A DNA stretch of 64,000 nt, taken from positions 248,001 through 312,000 of the forward strand of contig PLCA01000005.1 of assembly GCA_003134685.1 (NCBI GenBank), given 5' to 3'. Position 1 is the first letter of the stretch, and every line of letters begins with the position of its first letter. The notes under the pieces were generated by a model. The model saw nothing but the letters and a program-made list of their open reading frames with translations. It was not told the origin of the DNA and ran no database searches. The position numbers and the translations under genes are program-made. The stretch comes from Gemmatimonadota bacterium. GTDB lineage: Bacteria > Gemmatimonadota > Gemmatimonadetes > Gemmatimonadales > Gemmatimonadaceae. This document shows, piece after piece, positions 7,987-17,746 of this stretch.

Positions 7987-10665
7987 TTGAGCAAGCTTCG
8001 AGTACACGATTTGGCTGGCGAGTTCGGCGTTGCCACGGACGAAGTAATCAATCTTCTTCGTCAGATGGACGTTCCTGTGCGCAGCCATCTCAGTCCGCTG
8101 AGCGACGATCAGGTCGCTCGCATCCGTGCCCGCTGGGAGCGCGAGAAGCGCGCGCGCGTGGCGGCTCCGGCGGCGGCTACTCGTCGTCGTCGCGGAACCG
8201 CGACGGCCGCGCCTGCGCCTGAAGCGAAGCCCGAGCCCGCAGCGGCCGCGGAAGGCGCCACGAGGCGCCGTCGACGTGCGGCCACCGAGCCCGTAGCCGA
8301 AGCACCGGTTGATGTACCGGCTCCCGAGGATGTGAAATCTCCGGCAATTGCTGCCCCGACTCCGTTTGCTCCGCCGGCGCCAATCGCCGCTTCGATGCCG
8401 GCCGATGCCCCGGCAGTCGAACGTCCCCGGCCTCCGTCAGCTCCCGCGCGGCCGGTCGCACCGCCCTCCCAGACCGCGCACGCAGGGACCGAGCACGCCA
8501 GCGACCGTAACACCGGCCGCGAGCGTCAGCGTCCGCAGCCCGTAGTCCCGGGCGCCCCGCGTCCGCGTCCCGTTGCAACGGGAGCGCCGTACACGCCACC
8601 TCGCCCGGTCGCGTCAGCGGCTCCGGGCGCAGGTACCGCACCGACGCGCCGCGACGATCGCGGCACCGGTGGTGGTGGTCGCGGCGAAGAGCGTGGTGGG
8701 CGCCGTGGCAAGAAGGGAAAGCGCGGAGTCGATCAGGAAGCGGTATCGGCGAACATCGGCAAGACGATGGCGTCGATGCGTGGCCCGATTCGTCGCGGCG
8801 GAGCTCGCCGTGCGGAAGACGGAACCTATCGTGAAGAGCTCGCCGCGCAGGTGGCAGCCGAGGTAGAACGCGAGAAGAAGACGGTTCGCGTCAACGAGTT
8901 CATCACCGTCAACGAGCTCGCGCAAATCCTCAAGATCCCCGCTGTCCAGATCGTCGGGTTCGCCTTCAAGAACCTCGGCCTGATGGTCACGATCAACCAG
9001 CGGCTCGACTTCGACCAGATCGAATTGATCGCCGGCGAATTCGGATTCCAGGCAGTGAAGGAAGAAGAGTACGCGGCGGATCTCAAGACCACGCCAACCG
9101 TCGAGGATACGGCGGAGCAGCTGGAATCTCGTCCGCCTGTCGTCACGATCATGGGTCACGTCGACCACGGCAAGACATCGCTGCTCGACTACATCCGCAA
9201 GTCGAACGTGGTGGCCGGTGAGTCGGGCGGAATTACGCAGCACATCGGTGCGTATCACGTCGATCTGCCGGGCGGCAAGTCGATCACGTTCCTCGACACG
9301 CCTGGCCACGAAGCGTTCACTGCCATGCGCGCCCGCGGCGCGCAGGTCACGGACATCGTCGTGCTCGTCGTCGCATCGGACGATCAGGTAATGCCGCAGA
9401 CGATCGAGGCGATCTCGCACGCCAAGAACGCCGGCGTGCCGATGATCGTCGCGATCAACAAGATCGACGTTCCCGGCGCAAACCCGATGAAGGTGAAACA
9501 GGATCTGCTTCAGCACGGAGTCGTGCTCGAGGAGTTCGGCGGCACCGTTCTGTCGACCGAAGTTTCCGCGAAAAAGGGAACGAACATCGACAAGCTGCTC
9601 GAGCAGATTTTGCTGCAGGCCGAGATCCTCGACCTCAAGGCGAATCCGAACCGGAGCGCCACTGGTGCCGTGATCGAAGCGCAGCTCGATCCGGGCAAGG
9701 GTGCGATCGCGACGATTCTCGTCAGCAACGGCACGCTTCGCGTCGGCGACGACTTCATCTGCGGCATGTACTCGGGCCGCGTGAGAGCGCTGTTCGACGA
9801 GCGTGGTCGCAGCATCAAGGATGCTGGTCCGGCAATTCCGGCTCAGGTCCTCGGTATCGGCGGCGTTCCGACGGCGGGCGATCAGTTCGTCGTGGTGGAA
9901 GATGCGATGGAGTCGCGCGAGATCGCGCAGCGCCGCCAGCGTCTCGACCGCGAAGCGAAGAGCCGCCGCACCGCCAAGGGCGTGATCTCGCTCGAGGACT
10001 TCATGTCCCAGACGGCGCCCGGCCAGAAGCGGACACTCCGCATCGTAATCAAGGCCGATCAGGGCGGTCCGGCGGAAGCGCTGGCGGACTCGCTTGGCCA
10101 GCTTTCAAACGACGAGGTTTCGGTCGACGTCATCCACCGTGGCGTGGGTGCCATCACCGAAAGCGATATCCTGCTCGCGCGCGCATCGGGCGCGATCATC
10201 GTTGGATTCCACGTGCGGCCCGACAACAACGCCCGCGCCGCGGCGGAGCGTGAAGGCGTGGATATCAAGCTTTACAAGGTCATCTACGAAGCGGTCGAAG
10301 ACGTTCGCGCCGCGCTCGAGGGCATGCTTCGCCCCGAGGAAAAAGAGGTCGTGCTCGGCGAGGCCCAGGTTCGAGAGCTGTTCAAGGTTCCGAAGATGGG
10401 CGTCATTGCCGGCTGCTCGGTGCGCAGCGGAGTCATCAATCGCCAGGGCCGCGTTCGCGTGATCCGCGACGGCGTGGAGATCTACAACGGAGCCATCGCG
10501 TCGCTGCGCCGCTTCAAGGACGACGTCAAGGAAGTGCGCGAAGGATTCGAGTGCGGAATCGGCGTCGAGAACTTCAACGACATCAAGGTGGGCGACGTGC
10601 TCGAATGCTACAAGAAGGAGCAGGTGGCGCGGACACTGACCTCGGCGGCGGGCGCTTCTGCGTAA
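7987..10665 (+). CDS. infB: Translation initiation factor IF-2
   Basis: 892 aa from TTG 7987, four bases after the previous stop. IF-2 is the GTPase that places fMet-tRNA on the 30S subunit. The N-terminal IF2N segment ([20 protein letters not shown]) is followed by a long Ala/Pro/Arg-rich linker (to about residue 265), a second IF2N-like segment, then the G domain: G1 GHVDHGKT (about 389-396), G3 DTPGHEAF, G4 NKID. Domains II-IV follow, ending [12 protein letters not shown]. The linker is low-complexity and expected to vary between species. Confidence 0.97.
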   Translation: MSKLRVHDLAGEFGVATDEVINLLRQMDVPVRSHLSPLSDDQVARIRARWEREKRARVAAPAAATRRRRGTATAAPAPEAKPEPAAAAEGATRRRRRAATEPVAEAPVDVPAPEDVKSPAIAAPTPFAPPAPIAASMPADAPAVERPRPPSAPARPVAPPSQTAHAGTEHASDRNTGRERQRPQPVVPGAPRPRPVATGAPYTPPRPVASAAPGAGTAPTRRDDRGTGGGGRGEERGGRRGKKGKRGVDQEAVSANIGKTMASMRGPIRRGGARRAEDGTYREELAAQVAAEVEREKKTVRVNEFITVNELAQILKIPAVQIVGFAFKNLGLMVTINQRLDFDQIELIAGEFGFQAVKEEEYAADLKTTPTVEDTAEQLESRPPVVTIMGHVDHGKTSLLDYIRKSNVVAGESGGITQHIGAYHVDLPGGKSITFLDTPGHEAFTAMRARGAQVTDIVVLVVASDDQVMPQTIEAISHAKNAGVPMIVAINKIDVPGANPMKVKQDLLQHGVVLEEFGGTVLSTEVSAKKGTNIDKLLEQILLQAEILDLKANPNRSATGAVIEAQLDPGKGAIATILVSNGTLRVGDDFICGMYSGRVRALFDERGRSIKDAGPAIPAQVLGIGGVPTAGDQFVVVEDAMESREIAQRRQRLDREAKSRRTAKGVISLEDFMSQTAPGQKRTLRIVIKADQGGPAEALADSLGQLSNDEVSVDVIHRGVGAITESDILLARASGAIIVGFHVRPDNNARAAAEREGVDIKLYKVIYEAVEDVRAALEGMLRPEEKEVVLGEAQVRELFKVPKMGVIAGCSVRSGVINRQGRVRVIRDGVEIYNGAIASLRRFKDDVKEVREGFECGIGVENFNDIKVGDVLECYKKEQVARTLTSAAGASA

Positions 10666-11041
10666 TACGCGTCGAGCGGATCGCGTCGCCGAGGCGGTCC
10701 GCGTCGAGGTGGCGACATTCCTCACCGAATCGGTAAAGGATCCGCGGATCGTCGGGTTCGTCACTGTCACCGGCGCCGAGGTCAGTCCCGACCTCCGCCA
10801 CGCTCGCGTCTACGTGAGCGTGCTCGGAAGTGATACCGAGAAGAAGGCCACATTCGACGGACTGGAGAGTGTCGCAGTGCACCTCCGTTCACGGGTGGCG
10901 CGCGAGCTCCAGCTGCGGGTCGCGCCCGATATTCAGTTCAAGGAAGACGACACCATCGCCCGGGCCGCCCGCATCGAATCGCTTCTCGCTGACGTGAAGA
11001 GGCAGGACGCCGCAGCGGGCCGTGGTAACGAACAAGACTGA
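10658..11041 (+). CDS. rbfA: 30S ribosome-binding factor A, probable CTG start
   Basis: RbfA is a KH-fold cold-shock factor for 16S rRNA 5'-end maturation. The conserved family N-terminus is encoded here as RRADRVAEAVRVEVATFL, but it lies upstream of the first canonical start (GTG 10709). The frame is open only back to the stop at 10637, and the only start-like codon between is CTG 10658, overlapping the last eight bases of infB (stop 10663-10665). Coupled reinitiation at CTG is inferred. The core DPRIVGFVTVTGAEVSPDLR and ARVYVSVLG are typical. If GTG 10709 is used, the protein is 110 aa and loses helix 1. Confidence 0.85.
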   Translation: MRNTRRADRVAEAVRVEVATFLTESVKDPRIVGFVTVTGAEVSPDLRHARVYVSVLGSDTEKKATFDGLESVAVHLRSRVARELQLRVAPDIQFKEDDTIARAARIESLLADVKRQDAAAGRGNEQD

Positions 11042-11780
11042 CCGCGGTTCAGAGTTTTCCTCGCCGGACGGGGGATCTGACCGCAGCTCCGAGTTCGCGG
11101 CGCCTGCTCAGGGATTGCTGCTTGTCGACAAGCCCGCGGGAATGACGTCGCACGACGTCGTCCAGCACGTAAGACGCATTTACGGCGAGCGCAGCATCGG
11201 TCACCTCGGCACGCTAGATCCTTTTGCGACTGGGCTCCTCGTACTCCTCCTGGGTCGGGCCACGCGGCTCGCGACATTCATCGACGCGGAGCCCAAGGTT
11301 TACGAAGCGACGATCAAGTTCGGAGAGGAGACCGACACTGATGACGCGACGGGGACGGTCATTCGTGCCGCTTCGCCACCGCGCGAAGCCGACGTCCTGT
11401 CGGCGGTCAAGTCGCTCACGGGCACAATCGCGCAAGTTCCTCCCGCATATTCCGCCAAGAGCGTCGACGGAACGCGGGCTTATGACGCGGCGCGTCGAGG
11501 AGAGCCCCTGGACCTCGCCGCAGTGAATGTCACCGTTCACGGTTGGGAGCTCGGTAAATTCACAGGCGACTCGCTCTCGGCGAAAATCACCTGCAGCGGC
11601 GGGACCTACATTCGGGCGCTTGCTCGTGACCTCGGACGACTTACCGCGTCGGCGGCGCACCTCGAGCAGCTCCGTCGCACGCGCGCCGGCGAGTTCGACG
11701 TGCGGGAGGCCGCGACACTGGAGAGCCTTGCCGAGACTCCTGTACGTGTGAGGACGCTCCGCGTCGTGCCGGATGCCTAG
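11022..11780 (+). CDS. truB: tRNA pseudouridine(55) synthase
   Basis: 252 aa from GTG 11022, overlapping rbfA by 20 bp. TruB isomerises U55 in the T-loop of tRNAs. The substrate-binding motif GLLLVDKPAGMTSHDVV and the catalytic motif HLGTLDPFATGLL (Asp nucleophile) are intact, as are the family Tyr in YEATIKFG and the CSGGTYIRALARDLG motif. The C-terminal PUA-type domain is short or absent. Linked to ribF with an 8-bp overlap. Confidence 0.95.
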   Translation: MVTNKTDRGSEFSSPDGGSDRSSEFAAPAQGLLLVDKPAGMTSHDVVQHVRRIYGERSIGHLGTLDPFATGLLVLLLGRATRLATFIDAEPKVYEATIKFGEETDTDDATGTVIRAASPPREADVLSAVKSLTGTIAQVPPAYSAKSVDGTRAYDAARRGEPLDLAAVNVTVHGWELGKFTGDSLSAKITCSGGTYIRALARDLGRLTASAAHLEQLRRTRAGEFDVREAATLESLAETPVRVRTLRVVPDA

Positions 11781-12741
11781 ACAAATCGACGCGTCGGACG
11801 AGTCGGGACTGCCGCCCTACGTCTCGGCAACGGTGATCACCGTTGGGACATTCGACGGCGTTCACCGCGGCCATCGCGATGTCGTCGAGCGGCTCGTGGC
11901 TCGCTCGCGTCATCTCAAGATCCCGAGCGTCCTCGTCACGTTCGAGCCGCATCCCCTCGAGATCGTGAATCCCGCGGCTGCTCCGCTCTTGCTCACGACG
12001 CGCGAGGAGAAGCTGGAGGTTCTGGCCGAGACGGGCCTCGATTATCTGGCCGTCGTGCCCTTTACCGCGGTGCTTGCCGCGTATTCCGCCGAGGATTTCG
12101 TGGAGCTCGTCCTCAGGCGCTGCTTCCGGTTGCGGGAGCTGCTCATCGGCTACGATCACGGCTTCGGACGCCAGCGGGCGGGAAATGTCGCCGTACTGCG
12201 GACGCTCGGGGAACGAGACGGCTTTCAGGTCGACGTGGTGGATCCGGTCTCGACGCCGGACGGACACTCAGTGTCTTCGACCTCCATTCGCCGCGCGGTT
12301 GCCGGCGGCGATCTGGCCCGCGCGGCGGAAGCTCTGGGACGCCTCTACTCCGTCAGCGGCCGTGTCATCGAGGGTTCGCAGCGCGGCCGCAGAATTGGAT
12401 TTCCCACCTTGAACCTTGGACCTCCCCCACCGAGGAAGCTTCTTCCGCCCGAAGGTGTATACGCGGTGCGGGTTCAAACGGCAGCCGGCCCCGTCGGCGG
12501 GATGATGAATCTCGGACCTCGGCCGACATTTGGAGATTCAGCGACATCACTGGAGGCGCATTTGTTCGACACCAGCGGCGATTTTTACGGCGCGCACGTT
12601 CGCGTCGATTTCGTGGCGAGGCTTCGCGAGACGCGAAAGTTTGCGTCGGCGGAGCTGCTGTCCAAGCAGCTCGCGCACGACGAGCGCGAGGCCAGAAACG
12701 CGTTGACTCTCCTTAACGTTTCCGGTAACCTTACAGGCTAG
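11773..12741 (+). CDS. ribF: Bifunctional riboflavin kinase / FAD synthetase
   Basis: 322 aa, full length. It makes FMN from riboflavin and then FAD. The N-terminal FAD synthetase half has the nucleotidyltransferase motif TVGTFDGVHRGHRDVV, GYDHGFGRQRAGN and STSIRRAV; the C-terminal kinase half has GRVIEGSQRGRRIGFPTLNL and the YAVRV..MMNLGPRPTFG region. Overlaps truB by 8 bp in the order truB-ribF seen in many bacteria. Thirty-three bases separate it from secD. Confidence 0.95.
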   Translation: MPRQIDASDESGLPPYVSATVITVGTFDGVHRGHRDVVERLVARSRHLKIPSVLVTFEPHPLEIVNPAAAPLLLTTREEKLEVLAETGLDYLAVVPFTAVLAAYSAEDFVELVLRRCFRLRELLIGYDHGFGRQRAGNVAVLRTLGERDGFQVDVVDPVSTPDGHSVSSTSIRRAVAGGDLARAAEALGRLYSVSGRVIEGSQRGRRIGFPTLNLGPPPPRKLLPPEGVYAVRVQTAAGPVGGMMNLGPRPTFGDSATSLEAHLFDTSGDFYGAHVRVDFVARLRETRKFASAELLSKQLAHDEREARNALTLLNVSGNLTG

Positions 12742-12774
12742 TCCCGAAGTGCACCTTCTTCCCGATACAGCAGC

Positions 12775-14433
12775 ATGAATCTGAAGTATCGCATTGCCAT
12801 AATTCTTGGTCTCATCCTGGCGTCCTTCTGGACACTCTTTCCGCGGACAGTTGTTGAGCGCGTCAAGCGTAATGGCGAATTCGTTTACGACACCGTTCGC
12901 CGCGTTCCCTTAAAGCGGGGTCTGGATCTTCAGGGAGGGATGTACCTCGCCCTCGAGGTCGATGAATCCAAAGGTCTGGTTCCCGACAAGAGCAAGGCGA
13001 TCGACAATGCGCTCAAGGTTGTGCGCAACCGCATCGATGAATTCGGCGTCTCCGAGCCGGTGGTGCAGAAGGCCGGAAGTGACCGGATCATCGTGGAGCT
13101 TCCCGGTATCGACGATCCGCTCCGCGCCCAGGACGTCGTCCAGAAATCGGCCTTCCTTGAATTCCAGATAACGGACAAGACCCAGGCCTTCGAGAAAGCG
13201 CTGCCGAGGCTCGATGCACTGCTGAAGGATGCGAAGGTAACGGTCGCCGCGACCGGCACCGTCGCCAAGAAAGACACCGCCAACGCCGCTCTGCAATCTC
13301 TGTTCACTGCGGATTCCTCGAAAAAGCCTGACACCACCAAGTCCGACAGCGCCAATGCGGTGGCGGCGAACCTCGGTGGGCCAGGAGCTTTCTCGAAGCT
13401 GATCCAGCAGGGGGGAATGCCGGGCGAGTACTACGTGGCGCAGAGTGATGTCGGTCTCGTGACGCAATACCTCGCGATGCCCCAGGTCGCGGCCGCCTTA
13501 CCGCCCGCCAAGGTACTTCGCTGGAGCAGCGACACCCTGTCGCTCGGCAATCGCGTCTACAGGCCCCTTTATGTCCTCGACGCCAAGCCGATCATCACTG
13601 GCGAGTATCTCACTGACGCCAAGCCGAACACGTCGCCCACGGAAGGGAACCTCGTCCAGTTTACGATGAACAATGAGGGTGCCCGCCGCTTCCGCACCGA
13701 GACCTCACGGCATATCAAGGATTTCATGGCGATCGTGCTCGATCAGCACGTGATGGGGCGACCACCGGTCATTCAGAGCGCAATCGGCGCGAACGGCCAG
13801 ATCACCATGGGCGGCAGGGACCTTCAGGCGGCCCAGGATCTTGCACTCGTCTTGAGGGCGGGCTCGCTGCCCGTCCCGCTCAAGGTCGCGGACGTGCGGG
13901 TGATCGGCGCGAGTCTCGGCCAGGACTCCATCCACAAGGCCACGACTGCCGGCATCATTGCGATTGCTCTCGTGGTAGTCGTCATGCTCGGCTACTATCG
14001 CTTCTCCGGCGCGCTCGCCGTGGCCGCGCTCGCCCTCTACATCCTGTACACGATGGCGGCACTGGCGGGATTCCAGGCGGTGCTCACTCTGCCGGGGCTC
14101 GCGGGCTTCGTGCTCTCGATCGGAATAGCGGTGGATGCGAACGTCCTGATCTTCGAGCGAATACGCGAAGAGCTTGCTCACGGTAAGACGGTTCGCACTG
14201 CGATCGACGAAGGATTCCGTCACGCCATGAGCGCGATCGTTGACTCCAACGTCTCCACCGCGCTGACGGCGGCAGTTCTATATCAGTACGGTACGGGGCC
14301 GGTACGCGGTTTTGCGGTCACGCTTCTCGCCGGTATCGCCGCCTCGATGATCACCTCGATCTTCGTGGTACGCACTTTTTACATGATCTGGCTGAATCGC
14401 TCGCGCGATGCCCAGACAAGCCTGAGCATCTGA
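12775..14433 (+). CDS. secD: Protein translocase subunit SecD
   Basis: 552 aa. SecD with SecF uses the proton gradient to help SecYEG-dependent export. N-terminal TM helix (residues 5-22), then the periplasmic region with the family signature [17 protein letters not shown] and [20 protein letters not shown], a variable Thr/Ala/Lys-rich insertion (about residues 155-195), and the SecD C-terminal block of five helices with [20 protein letters not shown]. The last base of its TGA (A, 14433) is the first base of the secF ATG. Confidence 0.97.
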   Translation: MNLKYRIAIILGLILASFWTLFPRTVVERVKRNGEFVYDTVRRVPLKRGLDLQGGMYLALEVDESKGLVPDKSKAIDNALKVVRNRIDEFGVSEPVVQKAGSDRIIVELPGIDDPLRAQDVVQKSAFLEFQITDKTQAFEKALPRLDALLKDAKVTVAATGTVAKKDTANAALQSLFTADSSKKPDTTKSDSANAVAANLGGPGAFSKLIQQGGMPGEYYVAQSDVGLVTQYLAMPQVAAALPPAKVLRWSSDTLSLGNRVYRPLYVLDAKPIITGEYLTDAKPNTSPTEGNLVQFTMNNEGARRFRTETSRHIKDFMAIVLDQHVMGRPPVIQSAIGANGQITMGGRDLQAAQDLALVLRAGSLPVPLKVADVRVIGASLGQDSIHKATTAGIIAIALVVVVMLGYYRFSGALAVAALALYILYTMAALAGFQAVLTLPGLAGFVLSIGIAVDANVLIFERIREELAHGKTVRTAIDEGFRHAMSAIVDSNVSTALTAAVLYQYGTGPVRGFAVTLLAGIAASMITSIFVVRTFYMIWLNRSRDAQTSLSI

Positions 14434-15422
14434 TGCTTCGAATTCTTCACGACACGAGCTACGATTTCATTCGCTGGTGGAAGGTGATGGCGGCGATCAC
14501 GGTCGCCTTCATCGTCCTGGGGCTTGGATCTCTCGCGATCAAGCCTCTCAACCTGAGTATCGAGTTCACCGGCGGAACGCTGATGCAGCTGGAGTTCACG
14601 CAGCCGCCCAATGTCGGCCAGATCCGGTCCACGCTTGACCAAGCGGGAATCCGCGGAGCCGAGATCCAGCAGTTCGGAACGAACCGCGAGTTCACGGTCC
14701 GGGCACAGGACGCGGCCGCGGTCGCCGCACAGTCGAAGGGCGCTGAGAGCATCGCGATTACCATCGGGAGGGTCCTGAAGCAGAAGTTCGGCGAGAACAA
14801 CCTGACTGTGATTCGCACGGAAGCCGTTGGTCCCCGCGTTGGGAGCGAGCTCAAGCGCGGGGCGATCATAGCGATCCTGCTGTCGTTCCTCATTACGCTC
14901 GTCTACCTGTCGATCCGGTTCGAGTGGCGATTCGCTACCGCGGCCGTCATTGCGACTAGTCACGACGTCTTCACCACGATCGCGTTTCTCAAGCTGATGC
15001 ATCTGGAGATCTCGCTGACCGTCGTGGCAGGTCTGCTGACAGTCCTCGGGTATTCTCTCAACGACACGATCATCATCTTCGATCGCGTCCGCGAGAACCT
15101 GCGGAAGGGAAGGAAGGAGACGCTCTACGAGACCCTCAATCGCTCGATCAACGAGACGCTGCCGCGATCGGTGCTGACGCACGTCACCGTTTTCGCCGCA
15201 ACGCTCTCTCTGCTCATTTTTGCGGGAGAGGTGATTCGCCCCTTCGCCTGGGTGATGGCGTTCGGAGTCGTCACAGGAACCTTCAGCTCGATTTACGTAG
15301 CAGCGCCGGTGCTCCTCTGGATCGAACGCAAATGGCCCCGAAGGACGGGCGTACGTCAATCTTCATCGACAGCCACGCCCACCTCGCGGACGCGGCCTTC
15401 ACCGGCGACCGCGACGCGGTAA
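14433..15422 (+). CDS. secF: Protein translocase subunit SecF
   Basis: 329 aa. Partner of SecD in the inner membrane. Signatures: the first TM helix (VMAAITVAFIVLGLGSLAI), STEFTGG-like segment IEFTGGTLMQLEF, the periplasmic P1 domain, then five helices with TVLGYSLNDTIIIFDRVREN. The last ~30 residues (from about 15,332) are a Ser/Thr/Pro/Arg-rich tail encoded out of frame within tatD, giving a 91-bp overlap. Confidence 0.96.
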   Translation: MLRILHDTSYDFIRWWKVMAAITVAFIVLGLGSLAIKPLNLSIEFTGGTLMQLEFTQPPNVGQIRSTLDQAGIRGAEIQQFGTNREFTVRAQDAAAVAAQSKGAESIAITIGRVLKQKFGENNLTVIRTEAVGPRVGSELKRGAIIAILLSFLITLVYLSIRFEWRFATAAVIATSHDVFTTIAFLKLMHLEISLTVVAGLLTVLGYSLNDTIIIFDRVRENLRKGRKETLYETLNRSINETLPRSVLTHVTVFAATLSLLIFAGEVIRPFAWVMAFGVVTGTFSSIYVAAPVLLWIERKWPRRTGVRQSSSTATPTSRTRPSPATATR

Positions 15423-16138
15423 TCTCGCGCGCCCGCGACGCGGGCGCGCTGGCGATCGTCTGCATCGGGGAGTCGCTCGCAGCCGCGGCAGTGGCTGCCC
15501 AATGCGCGTCGGAAAATCCCGGGTTCGTCTTTGCGACCGCCGGAATCCATCCCCACGACGCAGCCGCGTTTGACGCGACACGCGACGTTCCGAAGCTGCG
15601 CGAACTGCTCCGACACTCCGCCGTCGCGGTTGGCGAATGCGGACTCGACTATCACTACGACAACTCTCCGCGCGAAGCCCAGCGCGCCGCGTTCTCGGCT
15701 CAGATCGCGCTTGCTGCTGAGATGGACAAGCCGGTCGTGGTTCACACCAGAGATGCCGAAGACGATACCCGCTCGATCATCCGCGACGCCCGAGCCGCTG
15801 GCGTCGTGGGAGTCCTCCACTGCTACACGGGCTCCCATTCGCTGGCCGAGTTCGCGCTGGATGCCGGATGGTACGTCTCGTTCAGCGGGATCGTGACCTT
15901 CAACAAATGGGCGGACAACGATCTGGTGCGGCTCATACCGCGGGATCGCCTGCTGCTGGAGTCCGACTCCCCGTACCTCGCGCCGGTTCCCTTCAGGGGG
16001 AAGCGGAACGAACCGGCGTGGGTTGCCCACACCCTTTCGAAGGTTGCAACGGCCAGGGGCGACGATCCTCACGAGCTTGGACGGGTTACATCGGCGAACG
16101 CAGAACGACTCTTCGGTCTGGCCTTCGAAGCTCCCTAG
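15332..16138 (+). CDS. tatD: TatD-family metal-dependent DNase
   Basis: 268 aa. TatD proteins are TIM-barrel metal-dependent 3'-5' DNases. All expected ligands are visible: IDSHAHL (HxH), GECGLDYHYD (Glu), VVHTRDAE (His), LHCYTGS (His) and ESDSPYLAPVPFRGKRNEP (Asp). ATG 15332 lies inside secF; the conserved part begins only at IFIDSHAHL, nine codons later, and no in-frame ATG or GTG separates them. Not associated with tatABC here. Confidence 0.93.
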   Translation: MAPKDGRTSIFIDSHAHLADAAFTGDRDAVISRARDAGALAIVCIGESLAAAAVAAQCASENPGFVFATAGIHPHDAAAFDATRDVPKLRELLRHSAVAVGECGLDYHYDNSPREAQRAAFSAQIALAAEMDKPVVVHTRDAEDDTRSIIRDARAAGVVGVLHCYTGSHSLAEFALDAGWYVSFSGIVTFNKWADNDLVRLIPRDRLLLESDSPYLAPVPFRGKRNEPAWVAHTLSKVATARGDDPHELGRVTSANAERLFGLAFEAP

Positions 16139-16198
16139 TGTGTAACATTCGCGCTCACGCTGACTCTGCCCCTTTCGAGGCAGCCGACGGAGAATTGA

Positions 16199-16588
16199 AT
16201 GCCACTAAAGAAGATCAGTACTGACAAAGCGCCCTCCGCGATCGGACCCTATTCGCAGGGAATCGTCGCCAACGGTTTTCTGTTTTCGGCGGGGCAGATT
16301 CCGCTCGATCCCGCCGCTGGCAAGATCGTCGAGGGCGGAATCGTCGAGCAGACGGAACAGGTAATGCGAAATCTTCAGGAGGTGCTTCGCGCCGCTGGAG
16401 CGTCCTGGGGCGACGTCGTGAAGACGACTGTCTACCTGCAGGATCTGGCGCATTTTCCGACCGTGAACGAGGTCTATGGCAAGTCGCTCGGCGATGCGCG
16501 TCCGGCTCGTTCAACGGTCCAGGTGTCCGCGCTCCCTCGCGGTGCCATGGTCGAGATCGACCTGATCGCCGCAGTGGCATCCAAGTAA
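16199..16588 (+). CDS. ridA: RidA-family enamine/imine deaminase
   Basis: 129 aa, full family length. RidA hydrolyses reactive enamines such as 2-aminoacrylate from PLP enzymes. Signature residues: AIGPYSQGIVANGFLFSAGQ near the N-terminus, and near the C-terminus ARPARSTVQVSALPRGAMVEID containing the substrate-carboxylate Arg. The usual Cys in the ARxCV motif is replaced by Ser (ARSTV). A 60-bp gap from tatD and 13 bp to selD suggest its own promoter with selD. Confidence 0.93.
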   Translation: MPLKKISTDKAPSAIGPYSQGIVANGFLFSAGQIPLDPAAGKIVEGGIVEQTEQVMRNLQEVLRAAGASWGDVVKTTVYLQDLAHFPTVNEVYGKSLGDARPARSTVQVSALPRGAMVEIDLIAAVASK

Positions 16589-16601
16589 GAGGCTGAATTC
16601 A

Positions 16602-17642
16602 ATGAGTGCCTCGACGACGACCGAACTGATCAGGCTCACCACGCTCGCGCGTTGTGCCGGTTGCGCGTCCAAAATGGGACCGGGTGACTTGTCCCGCGCT
16701 CTGGCCGCGCTCCCAGTGATGTCAGATCCACGACTGCTCATCGGCAGAGAGACTTTCGACGACGCCGGCATCTTTCGCGTCTCGGACGATTTCGCCCTCG
16801 TGCAGACCGTGGATTTTTTTCCGCCGATCGTCGACGATCCATTCGACTTTGGACAGATCGCCGCCGCGAACGCGCTATCGGACGTGTATGCGATGGGCGG
16901 CCAGCCGCTCACCGCGCTCAACATCGTCGCGTTTCCGACGAGTGACTTGCCGCTCGAGGTGCTGACCGGAATTCTGGCCGGGGGCCAGGACAAGGTGCAC
17001 GAAGCCGGGGCAGTCATCGTTGGCGGGCACACCGTCGTTGATCCCGAGCTCAAGTACGGTCTCGCCGTTACGGGACGCGCGCACCCCAACTTTCTCCTCA
17101 CCAACGCCGGCGCGCGGCCGGGCGATCAGCTCGTTCTCACCAAGCCGATTGGGAATGGAATTCTCGCTACCGCCGGAAAGGGGGGGCAGCTCTCGCCGGA
17201 ATCCGAGCGCGCGATGCTCGAAGCAATGAAAGCACTCAATGGACCGGCGAGTCGCTCGGCGCTCGCCGTCGGGTCGCGTTGTGCCACCGACATCACCGGC
17301 TTCGGGCTCCTTGGCCATATGTCGCATGTCGCGCGAGCGAGCAATGTCACGCTCACCGTCGACCTCGACGCGATTCCCATTTTCCCCGGAGTTCGCGAAG
17401 CCGTACGCGCCCGATTCGTAACCGACGGTGCGAAGAGGAACGCGGAATATCTGCGCGATCTCGTCAGCTGGAAGAGGGGAACCGACGAAGATCGCGCAAT
17501 TCTCCACGACCCGCAGACCTCGGGCGGGCTCCTCGTTTGCGTTAGTCAGTCGCGAATGGCTGACTACCTTTCACGCGTGGCTGGAGCGGTAGTCGTGGGA
17601 GAGGTAATCGAACGGGGAGAAGTTGCGATCGAAGTCCATTGA
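16602..17642 (+). CDS. selD: Selenide, water dikinase (selenophosphate synthetase)
   Basis: 346 aa. It makes selenophosphate from selenide and ATP for selenocysteine and selenouridine. The N-terminal active-site loop reads ARCAGCASKMGPGDL; the second Cys aligns with E. coli Cys17 and the following Lys with Lys20, so this is the Cys, not the selenocysteine, form. DDFALVQTVDFFPPIVDDPF and NALSDVYAMGGQPLTALNIV are the ATP and metal-binding AIRS motifs; later HDPQTSGGLLVCV. The tRNA-Sec gene begins five bases after its stop, giving a selD-selC unit. Confidence 0.97.
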   Translation: MSASTTTELIRLTTLARCAGCASKMGPGDLSRALAALPVMSDPRLLIGRETFDDAGIFRVSDDFALVQTVDFFPPIVDDPFDFGQIAAANALSDVYAMGGQPLTALNIVAFPTSDLPLEVLTGILAGGQDKVHEAGAVIVGGHTVVDPELKYGLAVTGRAHPNFLLTNAGARPGDQLVLTKPIGNGILATAGKGGQLSPESERAMLEAMKALNGPASRSALAVGSRCATDITGFGLLGHMSHVARASNVTLTVDLDAIPIFPGVREAVRARFVTDGAKRNAEYLRDLVSWKRGTDEDRAILHDPQTSGGLLVCVSQSRMADYLSRVAGAVVVGEVIERGEVAIEVH

Positions 17643-17647
17643 GACGC

Positions 17648-17746
17648 GTGGGGGTGGATGGGGCCTGGTGGCTTCCGTGATCTTCAAAATCACTGTGACC
17701 CTACTTCGTAGGGTCGGGTGGGTTCGATTCCCACACTCTCCCGCCA
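17648..17746 (+). tRNA. selC: tRNA-Sec (UCA)
   Basis: It inserts selenocysteine at UGA codons. Visible parts: six-bp D-stem GGGGCC/GGCTTC with a four-base loop (17660-17675), anticodon stem GTGAT/ATCAC around TCA (17684-17686), an eight-bp variable arm GACCCTAC/GTAGGGTC (17697-17715), T-arm GTGGG/CCCAC (17718-17734) and encoded GCCA (17743-17746). The acceptor 3' strand is ACTCTCCC. The best 5' partner, GTGGGGGT at 17648-17655, gives seven of eight pairs with two G-U wobbles and a T:C mismatch; starting at 17650 gives two mismatches. The 5' boundary is uncertain. Confidence 0.88.
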
